DNA of 64,000 bases from Hyphomicrobiales bacterium (GCA_900467185.1 UBPA01000002.1:186001-250000); one strand, 5' to 3'. Counted from the first letter of the stretch, positions 25,255 through 36,106 are shown. Notes: a model not told the origin generated them from the sequence alone. Numbers and translations are program-made.

Positions 25255-25818
25255 TCAGGGTGGCGCGGCCGGGGCGTTCCGACGCTCCGTGACGGCCTGT
25301 GCCGCGGCTTCTCGGATGGAAAGCCATCGCGCATGCTCCAGCGTCGCATCGCCCAGCGCCTGGTGAATGGGTTGCGCCGGTTCGGTGCTCTCGATCATGC
25401 CCTTCACGAAATCGGCGATCTCGCGGCGGGTGAACGTGCCGTCCATGATGGCCCGGGCGTGCTCCAGAAAGACATCGTCGGATTTGCCGAGCCTCAGCGC
25501 ATGGCGTGGCAGGCCGCCGGCGCGCAGCAGCACGCTCAGCCATTTCCCGTCCCACGAAGGGGCGCTGGCGTAAAGCGCATGGCCCTCCAGCGCCTCCAGC
25601 ATATCGCGCGCGACCTCCGCAGCGGGCGTGCCTTCCTGGTGGAGCCGGCGGCGGGAGAGGCCATGGATCCGCTCGGCCTTCACCGACCAGTCCGTCCAAT
25701 CGGGCGTCGGGCGGATCAGGTGGGCGCGCGACGTTCCATCCTCGAAAACCCAGGCAACCTCGACCGGATAGCTGTTCTTGCCGAGGGAAGACGCTTCGAA
25801 ATCGAGAAACACGAGCAT
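25255..25818 (-). CDS. DEDD-type 3'-5' exonuclease-like protein
   Basis: 187 residues. VFLDFEASSLGKNSYPVEVAW contains the D-x-E motif I of RNase T/DnaQ-type exonucleases, HGLSRRRLHQEG resembles the motif before exo II, and HQALGDATLEH near the end carries the His/Asp of exo III. It therefore probably binds two metals and degrades nucleic acid 3' ends, but the substrate is unknown. Start ATG 25818. It is transcribed alone and divergent from the dehydrogenase at 26061. Confidence 0.8.
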   Translation of the reverse strand: MLVFLDFEASSLGKNSYPVEVAWVFEDGTSRAHLIRPTPDWTDWSVKAERIHGLSRRRLHQEGTPAAEVARDMLEALEGHALYASAPSWDGKWLSVLLRAGGLPRHALRLGKSDDVFLEHARAIMDGTFTRREIADFVKGMIESTEPAQPIHQALGDATLEHARWLSIREAAAQAVTERRNAPAAPP

Positions 25819-25997
25819 GGCACCGATCCGGGGCGAGGTGGGGAATGAGGCGCAGGAAAGAGGCCGCCGCGACAGTCGGCCTTTCCGATGCGTCCGCGCG
25901 ATCTAGCCGGATTGCGCGAGTGGGTAAAGCGAGAGCGATAAACGGCACGCAACGAGGAGGACCGCGTTCGGCAAGAACCTCGTTCGAGATCATGTGA

Positions 25998-26034
25998 AAT
26001 GATCATTGACTCATTATACCAGTTGCCGTTAGAT
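25998..26034 (+). promoter_or_regulatory. Promoter before the ApnO-like/CUT2 operon
   Basis: TTGACT (26006-26011), a 17-nt spacer and TTAGAT (26029-26034) precede the gene at 26061. The perfect palindrome AATGATCATT (25998-26007) overlaps the -35. The rest of the 242-bp divergent region (25819-26060) holds nothing else I can support. Confidence 0.5.
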
Positions 26035-26060
26035 GCGGTGACAGAACGGGATCAAGACAC

Positions 26061-26888
26061 ATGACATCGATCGCACTTTTCGGCGCCGGCGGAAAAATGG
26101 GCACGCGGCTGGCGCGCAACCTTATCGGCTCGCGCTTCGACATTCGCCCTGTGGAGGTGAGCGACGCCGGGCGGGCACGGCTTCAGGCGGACCTCGGGCT
26201 TGCCTGCTTCTCGGTGGAGGAAGCGCTCGACGGCGCCGACGTCGTCGTTCTCGCTGTGCCGGATACGGCCATCGGCAAGGTCGCGTCCGGGATTGTGGAC
26301 AAGCTTGCACCCGGCACCATGGTCGTCGTGCTCGATGCCGCGGCACCCTTTGCCGGCCATCTGCCGGAACGCGCCGACATCACCTATTTCGTGACGCATC
26401 CCTGCCATCCCCCGATCTTCAATGACGAGACCGAGATGGCGGCGAAGAAGGACCATTTCGGCGGCATCGCCGCCAAGCAACACATCGTGTCCGCGCTGAT
26501 GCAGGGGCCGGAAGAGCATTACGCGCTGGGCGAAGAGGTCGCCAAGACCATCTGGGCGCCGGTGATGCGCTCGCATCGGGTGACGGTCGAACAGATGGCG
26601 ATCCTTGAGCCCGGCCTGTCGGAAACGGTCTGCGCCTCGCTGCTCGTCGTCATGAGCCAGGCGCTCGACGAATGCGTGAAGCGCGGCGTGCCGGAGCAGG
26701 CGGCGCGCGACTTTCTGCTCGGTCACATGAACGTGCTCGGCGCCGTCATTTTCAAGGAAGTCGATGGCGTGTTCTCGGATGCCTGCAACAAGGCGATCGA
26801 GTTCGGCATACCCGCACTGATGCGCGACGACTGGAAGAATGTCTTCGAGCCGCAGGAAATTGCCGAGAGCATTCGCCGGATCACTTGA
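26061..26888 (+). CDS. Phosphogluconate-dehydrogenase-like enzyme, probable D-apionate oxidoisomerase
   Basis: 275 residues. Rossmann start IALFGAGGKMGTRLARNL; VVVLAVPDTAIGKVASG; then the unusual FVTHPCHPPIFNDETEM and a helical C-terminal domain like 6-phosphogluconate dehydrogenase (EPGLSETVCASLLVVMSQA). From memory this layout matches the ApnO family of the D-apiose pathway, which converts D-apionate to 3-oxo-isoapionate with NAD. The oia genes of that pathway are not in this window, so the assignment is tentative. It is followed by a ribose-type importer, in agreement with pentose or branched-sugar catabolism. Start ATG 26061 lies 26 bp after a promoter-like -10. Confidence 0.6.
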   Translation: MTSIALFGAGGKMGTRLARNLIGSRFDIRPVEVSDAGRARLQADLGLACFSVEEALDGADVVVLAVPDTAIGKVASGIVDKLAPGTMVVVLDAAAPFAGHLPERADITYFVTHPCHPPIFNDETEMAAKKDHFGGIAAKQHIVSALMQGPEEHYALGEEVAKTIWAPVMRSHRVTVEQMAILEPGLSETVCASLLVVMSQALDECVKRGVPEQAARDFLLGHMNVLGAVIFKEVDGVFSDACNKAIEFGIPALMRDDWKNVFEPQEIAESIRRIT

Positions 26889-27938
<1,050 letters not shown>

Positions 27939-27953
27939 TTGCAGTCTCTTGAA

Positions 27954-27990
27954 GCGGGCGGCGCGTTCACACGTGCCGCCCGCGCATTTT
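27954..27990 (+). terminator. Intrinsic terminator/attenuator inside the CUT2 operon
   Basis: GCGGGCGGC plus CGT (27954-27966) pairs with ACG plus GCCGCCCGC (27971-27983) through one G.T wobble, with a 4-nt loop and TTTT at 27987-27990. It lies 16 bp after the binding-protein stop and before the DUF2291 gene. Probably partial termination. Confidence 0.7.
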
Positions 27991-28010
27991 CCCATCCGGA
28001 GTTGACGGAA

Positions 28011-28661
28011 ATGCCGCGTTTTCCCGCCGCTGCCGCGCTGTGCCTCGCCTCGGCCACGCTCTTGGTCCTGGCCGGCTGCAAGATCATAAAGACGCCGACG
28101 GCCGAAGAGGCTGCGGAGGCCGCCAGCGGCGGTTTCAATCCCGAGCGGCAGGCAACGGAGCTGTGGACGCCGAAGGTGGTGCCCTATCTCACCGCGAAGG
28201 CCGGCCCTTACACCGACGTCGCCGCGCTGATCGCGTCCGATCCCGCTGCGGCGGCCGCCAAATACGGCCACAAGGAAAAGGAGGGCAATGCCCCCTGGAC
28301 CTATGCTGCCAAAGTCTCGGGCACCGTGGTCAAGGCCGAGACCACGTCGCGCGCCGGCTATCTCGACACGGATATCGATGGCGACGGCAAGGCGGATGTG
28401 CGGGTCCAGATCGGACCGGTCATCAAGGGGACGGCGATCCGCGACAGCCTCGATTTCGTCAGCTTCAACCAGTTCAAGAACCAGATCCAATGGGCCGAAT
28501 TCGGCAAGGCGTTCAATGCGCACCTGAATTCTCAGCTATTGCAAGCCGTGCCGCGCGAGGGACTGGAGGGCAAGACAATCGAGGCTGTCGGCGCCTATCC
28601 GCTGGCTGGTCAGGGGCAGCTGCCATTGTTGACACCTGTCAACCTGGTCATCGGCGGCTGA
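28011..28661 (+). CDS. DUF2291 family lipoprotein
   Basis: 216 residues from ATG 28011. Lipoprotein signal with lipobox LAGC at 20-23. The body contains QATELWTPKVVPYLTAKAGPY, SDPAAAAAKYGHKE and DGDGKADVRVQIGPV, plus the closing GQGQLPLLTPVNLVIGG, which fit DUF2291. These proteins commonly sit with ribose-type importer genes; their role is not established. Here it lies between the binding protein and the ATPase, 2 bp from the latter, so it is probably an outer- or inner-membrane accessory to uptake. Confidence 0.8.
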   Translation: MPRFPAAAALCLASATLLVLAGCKIIKTPTAEEAAEAASGGFNPERQATELWTPKVVPYLTAKAGPYTDVAALIASDPAAAAAKYGHKEKEGNAPWTYAAKVSGTVVKAETTSRAGYLDTDIDGDGKADVRVQIGPVIKGTAIRDSLDFVSFNQFKNQIQWAEFGKAFNAHLNSQLLQAVPREGLEGKTIEAVGAYPLAGQGQLPLLTPVNLVIGG

Positions 28662-28663
28662 CC

Positions 28664-30214
28664 ATGACAGGGGAAAATGACATCATCCTTCAGCTCGAGG
28701 ACGTGACGAAGGTCTATTCCGGCATCGTCGCGGTCAAGAACGCCAACCTGTCGCTCCACCGCGGCGCGGTCAACGTGCTCGTCGGGGAGAACGGTGCGGG
28801 AAAATCCACGCTGATGCGGATGATCGCCGGCGTCGAGCGTCCGTCGCTCGGGCGCATTCTTCTCGACGGCAAGCCGGTCGAGTTCCACTCGCCGGCCGAC
28901 GCGCAGAAACACGGCATCGGCATGGTGTTTCAGGAGCTCAACCTCTTCGGCAATCTATCGGTCGCCGAGAACATCTTCGCCACCCGCGAAATCGTTCGCG
29001 GCTTCGCCGGCATCGATCACAAGGCACAGGTCGAGAAGGCCAACATCTTCCTCGACCGCCTCGATGCGGGCATCAGTGCCGAGACGATGGTCGAGGATCT
29101 GCCGATCGGCCAGCAGCAGCTGGTCGAGATCGCCAAGGCGCTTTCGCTCGACACGCGCATTCTCATCCTCGACGAGCCGACCTCGGCCCTGTCGGCAGCC
29201 GAAGTCGACATCCTGTTCAAGGTCATCGCCGAACTGAAAGCGCAGGGCGTGGCGATCGTCTATATCTCGCACCGGCTGGAAGAGCTGATGCGCATCGGCG
29301 ACCACATCACCGTGCTGCGGGACGGGCAGATCACCGGCCAGGCTCTCGTCAAGGACATCGACACCCGCTGGATCGTTCGCTCGATGATCGGCTCGGACGC
29401 CAAGGACTTCGCGAAATCCGTCGATCATACACTGGGACGCGAAGCCTTTCGCGCCGAAGAGATTTCGCTCGCGCGGCGAACCGGCGGCCTTGCGGTCGAT
29501 CATCTCTCCCTCTCCGTGCGGGCCGGCGAAGTGCTAGGAATCTACGGGCTGATGGGCGCCGGACGCAGCGAGTTCTTCGAATGCGTCATGGGGCAGCATG
29601 CCCACGCGACCGGCCGCATCTTCGTCGATGGCGAGGAGATCCTCGCGCGCGACACGCCCACGCGCATCAAGCGCGGGCTGGCGCTGATCCCGGAGGACCG
29701 GCAACGCGAAGGCCTGGTGCAGGTGTTGTCGATCGCGGCGAACCTGACGCTCGCCAGCCTCGACCGGTTTGTGCGCTTCAAGTTCCACATCGCCGGCGAG
29801 CGCGAGCGTTCCGCCATCACGGCCGCCATCGCGGATCTCGCCATCAAGGCGCCGAACCCGGATTTCGACGTCACCTCCATGTCGGGCGGCAACCAGCAGA
29901 AGGTGGTCATCGGCAAGGCGCTGATGACGAGGCCCAAGGTTCTGCTGATGGATGAACCGAGCCGCGGCATCGACGTCGGCGCGAAGGCGGACGTCTTCCG
30001 CACCATGCGCCGGCTGGCGGGAGAGGGGCTCGCCATCCTGTTCTCCACCTCCGACCTCGAAGAGGTGATGGCGCTCTCCGACCGGATCGCCGTGATGAGC
30101 AACGGCCGCATCACCACCATTCTCGACCGGGCGGAGGCGAGCGAGGAAGCGATCGTGCGGGCGGCATCGATCGGGCACAAATCGACACAGACCAGCGGGG
30201 ATATCGCGCCATGA
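28664..30214 (+). CDS. CUT2 sugar ABC transporter ATP-binding protein (RbsA-like)
   Basis: 516 residues with two fused ATPase domains. Domain 1: Walker A VGENGAGKSTLMR, LPIGQQQLVEIAKAL, ILILDEPTSALS. Domain 2: degenerate Walker A YGLMGAGRSE, signature MSGGNQQKVVIGKALM, LLMDEPSRGIDVG. The degenerate second Walker A is normal for RbsA/XylG/MglA. The first start, ATG 28664, is 2 bp after the DUF2291 stop; the stop overlaps the permease start by 4 bp. Confidence 0.94.
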   Translation: MTGENDIILQLEDVTKVYSGIVAVKNANLSLHRGAVNVLVGENGAGKSTLMRMIAGVERPSLGRILLDGKPVEFHSPADAQKHGIGMVFQELNLFGNLSVAENIFATREIVRGFAGIDHKAQVEKANIFLDRLDAGISAETMVEDLPIGQQQLVEIAKALSLDTRILILDEPTSALSAAEVDILFKVIAELKAQGVAIVYISHRLEELMRIGDHITVLRDGQITGQALVKDIDTRWIVRSMIGSDAKDFAKSVDHTLGREAFRAEEISLARRTGGLAVDHLSLSVRAGEVLGIYGLMGAGRSEFFECVMGQHAHATGRIFVDGEEILARDTPTRIKRGLALIPEDRQREGLVQVLSIAANLTLASLDRFVRFKFHIAGERERSAITAAIADLAIKAPNPDFDVTSMSGGNQQKVVIGKALMTRPKVLLMDEPSRGIDVGAKADVFRTMRRLAGEGLAILFSTSDLEEVMALSDRIAVMSNGRITTILDRAEASEEAIVRAASIGHKSTQTSGDIAP

Positions 30215-31275
30215 CGACGGCCACCACGACCACACCGGCAGCCGCGGCGGACGGCGGCTCGCTTCTGCTGACGCTGATGAAGCTGCGCACCTTCATCGCG
30301 CTGTTCGCCGTCATCGCCTTCTTCTCGGCCTTCGCGCCGAACTTCCTCTCGACCGCCAATATCATCCTGATGTCGAAGCACGTGGCGCTGAATGCGTTTC
30401 TTGCCATGGGCATGACCTTCGTCATCATCACCGGCGGCATCGACCTCTCGGTCGGCTCCATCGTCGGGCTGTGCGGCATGGTGGCCGGCGGGTTGATCCT
30501 CAACGGCATCGACCTGCAGATCGGCTATACGATCTATTTCAACATCGTCGAGGTCTGCCTGATCACGCTCGCGGTCGGTATCCTGATCGGCGCGGTCAAC
30601 GGACTATTGATCACCCGGCTGAACGTCGCACCCTTCATCGCCACGCTCGGCACGCTCTATGTGGCCCGCGGGCTCGCACTTCTCTCCTCGGACGGGCAGA
30701 CCTTTCCGAACCTTATCGGCAAACCGGAACTCGCCACCACGGGCTTCGGCTTTCTGGGTTCGGGCCGCATCGTCGGCCTGCCGGTGTCGATCTGGATCCT
30801 GATCGTCGTCGCGCTGGCTGCCGCCTATTTCGCGCGTTACGTGCCGCTCGGCCGGCAGATCTTCGCCGTCGGCGGCAACGAGCGGGCGGCGCGCATGTCG
30901 GGCATCCGGGTCAACCGGGTGAAGATGTTCGTCTACATGTTCTCCGGCTTCTGCGCCGCCATCGTCGGCATCGTCATCTCGTCGGAACTCATGGCCGCCC
31001 ATCCGGCCACCGGCAACTCGTTCGAACTCAATGCCATCGCGGCAGCAGTTCTCGGCGGCACCTCCATGTCCGGGGGGCGGGGCACGATCGGGGGCACCAT
31101 CATCGGCGCCTTCGTCATCGGCATCCTGTCGGACGGGCTGGTGATGATGGGCGTCTCCTCCTTCTGGCAGATGGTCATCAAGGGCATCGTCATCATCGTC
31201 GCCGTGGTGGTCGATCAGGCCCAGCGCCGGTTGCAGCAGCAGGTGGCGCTGATGCAGCTGGCCAAGAAGGGTTAG
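30211..31275 (+). CDS. CUT2 sugar ABC transporter permease (RbsC-like)
   Basis: 354 residues, about ten membrane helices. Conserved RbsC landmarks: MGMTFVIITGGIDLSVGSIVG, RLNVAPFIATLGTLYVARG, GRQIFAVGGNERAARMSGI and AAVLGGTSMSGGRGTIGGT. Starts within the ATPase stop (ATGA overlap). Completes the importer begun at 26997. Its stop overlaps the end of the convergent DMT transporter gene by 4 bp. Confidence 0.94.
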   Translation: MTTATTTTPAAAADGGSLLLTLMKLRTFIALFAVIAFFSAFAPNFLSTANIILMSKHVALNAFLAMGMTFVIITGGIDLSVGSIVGLCGMVAGGLILNGIDLQIGYTIYFNIVEVCLITLAVGILIGAVNGLLITRLNVAPFIATLGTLYVARGLALLSSDGQTFPNLIGKPELATTGFGFLGSGRIVGLPVSIWILIVVALAAAYFARYVPLGRQIFAVGGNERAARMSGIRVNRVKMFVYMFSGFCAAIVGIVISSELMAAHPATGNSFELNAIAAAVLGGTSMSGGRGTIGGTIIGAFVIGILSDGLVMMGVSSFWQMVIKGIVIIVAVVVDQAQRRLQQQVALMQLAKKG

Positions 31276-32171
31276 ACGGGCGAGCGCTTGCGGCGCGGGC
31301 GTTGCGCCCGTCGCTCCCAGACGACGAGCAGGATGCTGGAGGCGACGATCATCAGGGCGCCGATGAACACGTTCACGGCCGGCACCTCCGCCCAAATGAG
31401 GTAGCCGTAGAGGAAGGCCCACATGAGGCCGGTATACTCGATCGGCGCGATGGCCGAGGCCGGCGCGTAGCGGAAGCCGTCATAGAGCAGATACTGCCCG
31501 ATCGTGGAGATGAGGCCGAGCGCCAGCAGGAGGCCCCAGCCCGCCAGATCCGGGGTCGTCCAGACCCAGGGCAGCGACAGCGCGCAGGCGAGGCCGAAGA
31601 GAAGGCTTGTCGCATACATCTGGGTCAGCGTGGATTCGCTGCGGCTGACGAGGCGCACGAGAATGGTGCTCCAGGCCCAGCAGAAACCCGCGACGACGCA
31701 CATGGCAGCCGGCACGAGGTTCGGCGAATGCGTGGGGTTTGCGGCCACGACCACGCCGATGAAGCCGCCGATACAGGCGATCCAGCGTCCCGTGCCGATC
31801 GTTTCCTTCAGCACGAGGATCGACAGGAACATGACCATGATCGGCGCCGAGAAGTAGAGCGTCGTCAGTTCCGCCAGCCCGAGCGCACGGGCGGCATTGT
31901 AGAAGAGCAGCCAGGCGACCAGCATCAGGGCGGCGCGCAGCACCAGCGTCTTCCGGTAAGGGCTCTGCCAGGCGGAGGGATGCTTTTTCACGCGGACGAG
32001 CACGCCGGCAATGGCGACGATCACGAGGCTGCGGAAGAACAGGATCTGCGGCACCGCGTAATCCGTTACCAGCCATTTGACGATCGCATCCTGCAGGGCG
32101 AAGCAGGCATAGCCCGCCGTGGCCAGCGCGATACCCGTCAGCGGACCCTTGTCCTTGATCTGCGAAACCAT
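31272..32171 (-). CDS. DMT (EamA) family transporter
   Basis: 299 residues with ten predicted helices in two EamA halves: GIALATAGYACFALQDAIVKW at the start, LYFSAPIMVMFLSILVLKETI closing half one, and YTGLMWAFLYGYLIWAEVP in half two. Such proteins export metabolites or amino acids by proton antiport; substrate unknown. Start ATG 32171 is chosen because upstream codons encode no membrane or family segment. Convergent with the RbsC gene and divergent from the chemoreceptor. Confidence 0.9.
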   Translation of the reverse strand: MVSQIKDKGPLTGIALATAGYACFALQDAIVKWLVTDYAVPQILFFRSLVIVAIAGVLVRVKKHPSAWQSPYRKTLVLRAALMLVAWLLFYNAARALGLAELTTLYFSAPIMVMFLSILVLKETIGTGRWIACIGGFIGVVVAANPTHSPNLVPAAMCVVAGFCWAWSTILVRLVSRSESTLTQMYATSLLFGLACALSLPWVWTTPDLAGWGLLLALGLISTIGQYLLYDGFRYAPASAIAPIEYTGLMWAFLYGYLIWAEVPAVNVFIGALMIVASSILLVVWERRAQRPRRKRSPV

Positions 32172-32437
32172 GTGGTCCTCCAGCCGCGCACCCTCCGGCC
32201 CGCAAACATAAGGGGCGGGGACGCGCCATCGACAGCGCCGCAATGGCAGGAACCAGGCTGCGCCGCAATGTCAAAGTCAGGCGGAAGGCTCGGAGCGCTC
32301 CGGAACGCCCACCGCGCACGGCCGGGCCCGTCAGATTCGTAAGGGTTTTATTATGTTTTAATCTGCATCTGACAGAATGCCCCACGCGCTGCGCGGATCA
32401 CTCCGCTGCAGCCCTTTACGAGGTGGGGGAGCCTTTC
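32172..32437. other. Divergent intergenic region before the chemoreceptor
   Basis: 266 bp without a supported gene. It contains an AT-rich stretch near 32340-32362 (GGGTTTTATTATGTTTTAAT) suitable for a promoter, but I could not fix -35/-10 elements. Nothing else recognised. Confidence 0.5.
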
Positions 32438-34960
32438 ATGATCGATCGTTTGATGTCTCGGATACGAATCCAGACCAAGGTGCTGGTGCTCGTCACGCCG
32501 TTCGTGCTCAGCATCACGGCCGTCGGCATCACCGGTCTCTACACCTCCGGCCTGTTGCAGGGCCGCATGGAAATCTCCAACAGCGTCCTCCAGTCGCTGA
32601 GCGGCTTCAAGGAGGTCTTCTCCGCCATGTCGCGCTTCCTAATGCAGCCGTCGGCCGAGACCCACGATGCCGCGCGCAAGGAACTGAGCGACGAGATCGC
32701 CAACCTGAAGACGATGGCGGACGGCCTGCGCGCGGAAACGGATGTCACAAGCCTCGACGAGGCGCTTGCCCAGTCCGCGACCATCGCCGCCAACATCGAA
32801 ACCCTCTGGGCGCTGCAGACCGACCGCGAGCGGATCGCCGCCGCAGTCAGTGCAAGCACCGAGGAACTGCTGGCCGTGCAGGCCGCCGCGGGAAAACAGG
32901 CCTTCGTTCTCCTCGCCTCGGCCAAGACTTTGGAAAAATCGGCAAAATCGGACCTGAAGACGGCGCTGCAGGTCGGCGCGCTCGGCTCCGCCGCGCAGAC
33001 GTTTGCGGCGCAGGCAACAGCAGCGGCGAGCGACGCGGACCGGATCGCGGCGATCAAGACGGGCGTGCCTGCCGTATCCGCCGCACTTGAAGCAACGGTG
33101 AAGGCGCTCGGCAAGGTCTCGCTTCCGGCCGTCGATGCGCTGAAGCCCGAGATGGCGGCCGTTGGCGATGTCGCCGCCAAGGCGGGCACCGATCCCTTCG
33201 CCGCCGGCACGCTCGTCACCACGCTCGCTTCGCTCGACCGCGCGGCGGCGGCGATCAAGGCGGCATCCGATGAAGCCCTGCGCAACGCCGTTTCGGCGCT
33301 CGCCGCAGCGGAAGGCGAAATCGCCAAGGCCGATCGCGTCGGCAACAAGCTGCGTGCCATCGTCGGAAATGCAAACCAGATCCGGGTCGTCTTCGCCGAA
33401 CTCGCGGCCGTTCCGGACGAGGGCGGCGTGAAGAAGGTGCAGCAGGCGCTCTATGCCTATGGCAAGGAGATGGAGGGTCTCGCGACCGCCGTTCCCGGCG
33501 ACACGGTTCTGGCCGCACTGCCGTCAAAGGCGAAGCCGGCGCTCGCGTCGCTGGAGACCAACGCCCTCGCGCTTGTCGCCCTGTCAGAGAAGCAGCGCTC
33601 GGAATTCGACGCCGCGGCCGCACAGATCGACGGGACGTGGACGCTACTGACGCAGTTCGCGGAAAGCCAGAAGCAGAGTGCCGGCACGGAACGCGAGCAG
33701 GCGAACACCATTTCGCTCGGCGCGACGCTCGCGGGCATCCTCATCGCCCTTCTGGCCGGCACCGCGCTGGTCATGACGCTGAAGGGCCCGATCGGCCAGA
33801 TCACGGCTGCCATGCGTCGCCTTGCCGACGGTGCGCTGGATACGTCGATCACGGGTGAAAACCGGTCCGACGAAATCGGCGACATGGCGCGCGCTCTTTC
33901 CGTCTTCAAAGGCAACGCGCTCACCAAGGTCTCCATGGAGGAGCAGGCGGAGGCGACACGTCGCGAGACGGAGACCCAGCGGCTGCGCAACGATGCGGAC
34001 CGCCAGGAGGCAGCACAGCAGGTTCAGTTCGCCGTTGACACGCTGGCACAGGGCCTGTCGCGCCTCGCGCGCGGCGACATGAGCTTCACCATCGACACAC
34101 CCTTTGCCACGCATCTCGATCGTCTGCGCAGCGACTTCAACGCCTCGGTCGGCGGCCTGCGCGAGACGCTTTCGGAAATCCGCACCATCTCCAGCGCCAT
34201 CCACCACAATGGTCAGCAGATGGCCGACGCCGTCGGCGATCTCGCCAAACGCACCGAACAGCAAGCGGCGGCGCTGGAGGAAACCTCGGCCGCGGTCGAT
34301 GAAGTCTCCTCCGCCGTCCGCACGGCGGCTGGCCGCGCGAACGAGGTGCAGGGCATCGTCCAGCGCGCCAAGCGCAACGCCGACAACTCCTCCGGCATCG
34401 TGCAGAACGCCATTTCGGCCATGCTGCGCATCCGCGAGGCCTCCGACAAAATCGGGCAGATCGTCGGCGCCATCGACGCCATCGCCTTCCAGACCAACCT
34501 TCTCGCGCTCAACGCCGGTGTCGAAGCGGCGCGGGCGGGCGAGGCCGGCAAGGGCTTCGCCGTCGTCGCCCAGGAGGTGCGCGATCTCGCGCAGCGTTCG
34601 GCGCAGGCCGCCAAGGAGATCGGCGGGCTGATCGCGAAATCGTCCGCAGAGGTTGCAACGGGCTCGCAATATGTGGAGCAGACCGGCAGCGCGCTCATGG
34701 AGATCGCGCACCAGATCGTCGATATCGCCGGCCATGTCGATCATCTTGCGACCTCCAGCCGCGACCAGTCGACCTCGCTCGAATCCGTCAACGGTTCCGT
34801 CAACCAGATCGATCACATGACGCAGCAGAACGCGGCGATGGTGGAAGAGACCAATGCCGCGACCCTGCAGCTTGCCGAGGATATCGACATGCTCGCCGGC
34901 CTCGTCGCCCGCTTTCGTCTGCTGGAGGCGGACGACGTGCGGCACGCACGGGCCGCTTGA
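32438..34960 (+). CDS. Methyl-accepting chemotaxis protein
   Basis: 840 residues. TM1 about 16-38, a long Ala-rich helical periplasmic part about 40-420, TM2 about 427-447, a HAMP domain from about 448 (GPIGQITAAMRRLADGALD) and the cytoplasmic signalling domain about 580-835, whose tip reads AIAFQTNLLALNAGVEAARA. The chain ends RHARAA, so there is no CheR/CheB docking pentapeptide. The periplasmic domain is large and low in complexity, which suggests a helical-bundle sensor. The ligand is unknown. Start ATG 32438 follows GGTGGGGGAG. Confidence 0.93.
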   Translation: MIDRLMSRIRIQTKVLVLVTPFVLSITAVGITGLYTSGLLQGRMEISNSVLQSLSGFKEVFSAMSRFLMQPSAETHDAARKELSDEIANLKTMADGLRAETDVTSLDEALAQSATIAANIETLWALQTDRERIAAAVSASTEELLAVQAAAGKQAFVLLASAKTLEKSAKSDLKTALQVGALGSAAQTFAAQATAAASDADRIAAIKTGVPAVSAALEATVKALGKVSLPAVDALKPEMAAVGDVAAKAGTDPFAAGTLVTTLASLDRAAAAIKAASDEALRNAVSALAAAEGEIAKADRVGNKLRAIVGNANQIRVVFAELAAVPDEGGVKKVQQALYAYGKEMEGLATAVPGDTVLAALPSKAKPALASLETNALALVALSEKQRSEFDAAAAQIDGTWTLLTQFAESQKQSAGTEREQANTISLGATLAGILIALLAGTALVMTLKGPIGQITAAMRRLADGALDTSITGENRSDEIGDMARALSVFKGNALTKVSMEEQAEATRRETETQRLRNDADRQEAAQQVQFAVDTLAQGLSRLARGDMSFTIDTPFATHLDRLRSDFNASVGGLRETLSEIRTISSAIHHNGQQMADAVGDLAKRTEQQAAALEETSAAVDEVSSAVRTAAGRANEVQGIVQRAKRNADNSSGIVQNAISAMLRIREASDKIGQIVGAIDAIAFQTNLLALNAGVEAARAGEAGKGFAVVAQEVRDLAQRSAQAAKEIGGLIAKSSAEVATGSQYVEQTGSALMEIAHQIVDIAGHVDHLATSSRDQSTSLESVNGSVNQIDHMTQQNAAMVEETNAATLQLAEDIDMLAGLVARFRLLEADDVRHARAA

Positions 34961-35049
34961 CCTGCTCTTGAGGCAGAGCTTTCCGAATTCGGTTGAATTG
35001 CGGGGAGACCACGGTAGCGTCAGGCTCTCAGATCACCGGAGCCTCCTTA

Positions 35050-36099
35050 ATGACGTTGACCGACCAGAAACTGCGCGAGTTGCGCGAGAAGTACGCGACC
35101 GGGCATGGCGGCGAGATCAGCCATCCCGGCTTTCGCCGCGTCGCCGCGCATATCTTTTCCGAAAGCGGGACGCGGGCTGCACCCTATTCCGGCATTCCGA
35201 CGCTGCTGTCGGCACCTCTGGTCGAACCGGGCAATGCCGACGCCTTCGATGCGCTGCAGGTCGCGCTCCTCGGCATTCCCATGGATCTCGGGGTGACCAA
35301 CCGGACCGGATCCCGCTTCGGCCCGCGGGCGCTGCGGACGATCGAGCGGATCGGGCCCTATAATCATGTGCTCGAGGTCGCGCCGGTGCACGAGTTGCGC
35401 GTGGCGGATATCGGTGACGTTCCCTTTCGTAGCCGCTACCGGCTCGAGATGAGCCACGAGGACATCGAGCAGCATGTGGACCGGATCGTCGCAAAGGGCA
35501 TCCTGCCGCTGTCGGTCGGCGGTGATCATTCGGTCACGCATCCCATCCTGCGCTCCGTCGGGCGGGAGCGGCCTGTCGGCATGATCCATATCGATGCGCA
35601 TTGCGACACGGGCGGTGCGTACGACCTCACCAAGTTCCACCATGGCGGCCCGTTCCGCAATGCGGTCCTCGATGGCGTTCTCGATCCGACGCGGGTGATC
35701 CAGATCGGCATTCGCGGCTCGTCCGAATATCTCTGGGAGTTCTCCTACGATTCCGGGATGACGGTCATCCATGCCGAGGAGGTGACGGGACTGGGCATCG
35801 CTGCGATCGTCGAGAAGGCCCGCGCGATCGTCGGCGATGGGCCGACCTATCTCTCTTTCGATATCGACAGCCTCGACCCGTCCTTTGCGCCCGGGACGGG
35901 AACGCCGGAGATTGGTGGCCTGACGACGCGCGAGGCGCTGGAGCTGCTCCGCGGCCTGAAGGGCCTGAATTTCGTCGGCGGAGACGTCGTCGAGGTCGCA
36001 CCGCAATATGACAGCACGACCAACACCGCCCAGGCCGGCGCCCAGATGCTGTTCGAGATCCTCGGCCTTCTGGCCTTCAGCCCGTCGCTGAAGCCGTAA
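35050..36099 (+). CDS. Agmatinase/arginase-family ureohydrolase
   Basis: 349 residues from ATG 35050. All six binuclear-metal ligands of ureohydrolases are present: H160 (GGDHS), D182, H184 and D186 (IDAHCD), D271 and D273 (FDIDSLDP). The sequence GIPMDLGVTNRTGSRFGP is agmatinase-like. It should hydrolyse a guanidino compound to urea and an amine, but agmatine, guanidinobutyrate and guanidinopropionate cannot be distinguished here. No urease, transporter or regulator genes are adjacent. It is longer than E. coli SpeB (306) by an N-terminal stretch. Confidence 0.85.
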   Translation: MTLTDQKLRELREKYATGHGGEISHPGFRRVAAHIFSESGTRAAPYSGIPTLLSAPLVEPGNADAFDALQVALLGIPMDLGVTNRTGSRFGPRALRTIERIGPYNHVLEVAPVHELRVADIGDVPFRSRYRLEMSHEDIEQHVDRIVAKGILPLSVGGDHSVTHPILRSVGRERPVGMIHIDAHCDTGGAYDLTKFHHGGPFRNAVLDGVLDPTRVIQIGIRGSSEYLWEFSYDSGMTVIHAEEVTGLGIAAIVEKARAIVGDGPTYLSFDIDSLDPSFAPGTGTPEIGGLTTREALELLRGLKGLNFVGGDVVEVAPQYDSTTNTAQAGAQMLFEILGLLAFSPSLKP

Positions 36100-36106
36100 T
36101 CATGGT

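Noticed and set aside
35050-36099. Guanidine hydrolase (guanidinase) instead of agmatinase
   Set aside because: Metal ligands do not separate these; no nickel-chaperone or carboxylase genes are near, so the broad ureohydrolase call was kept.
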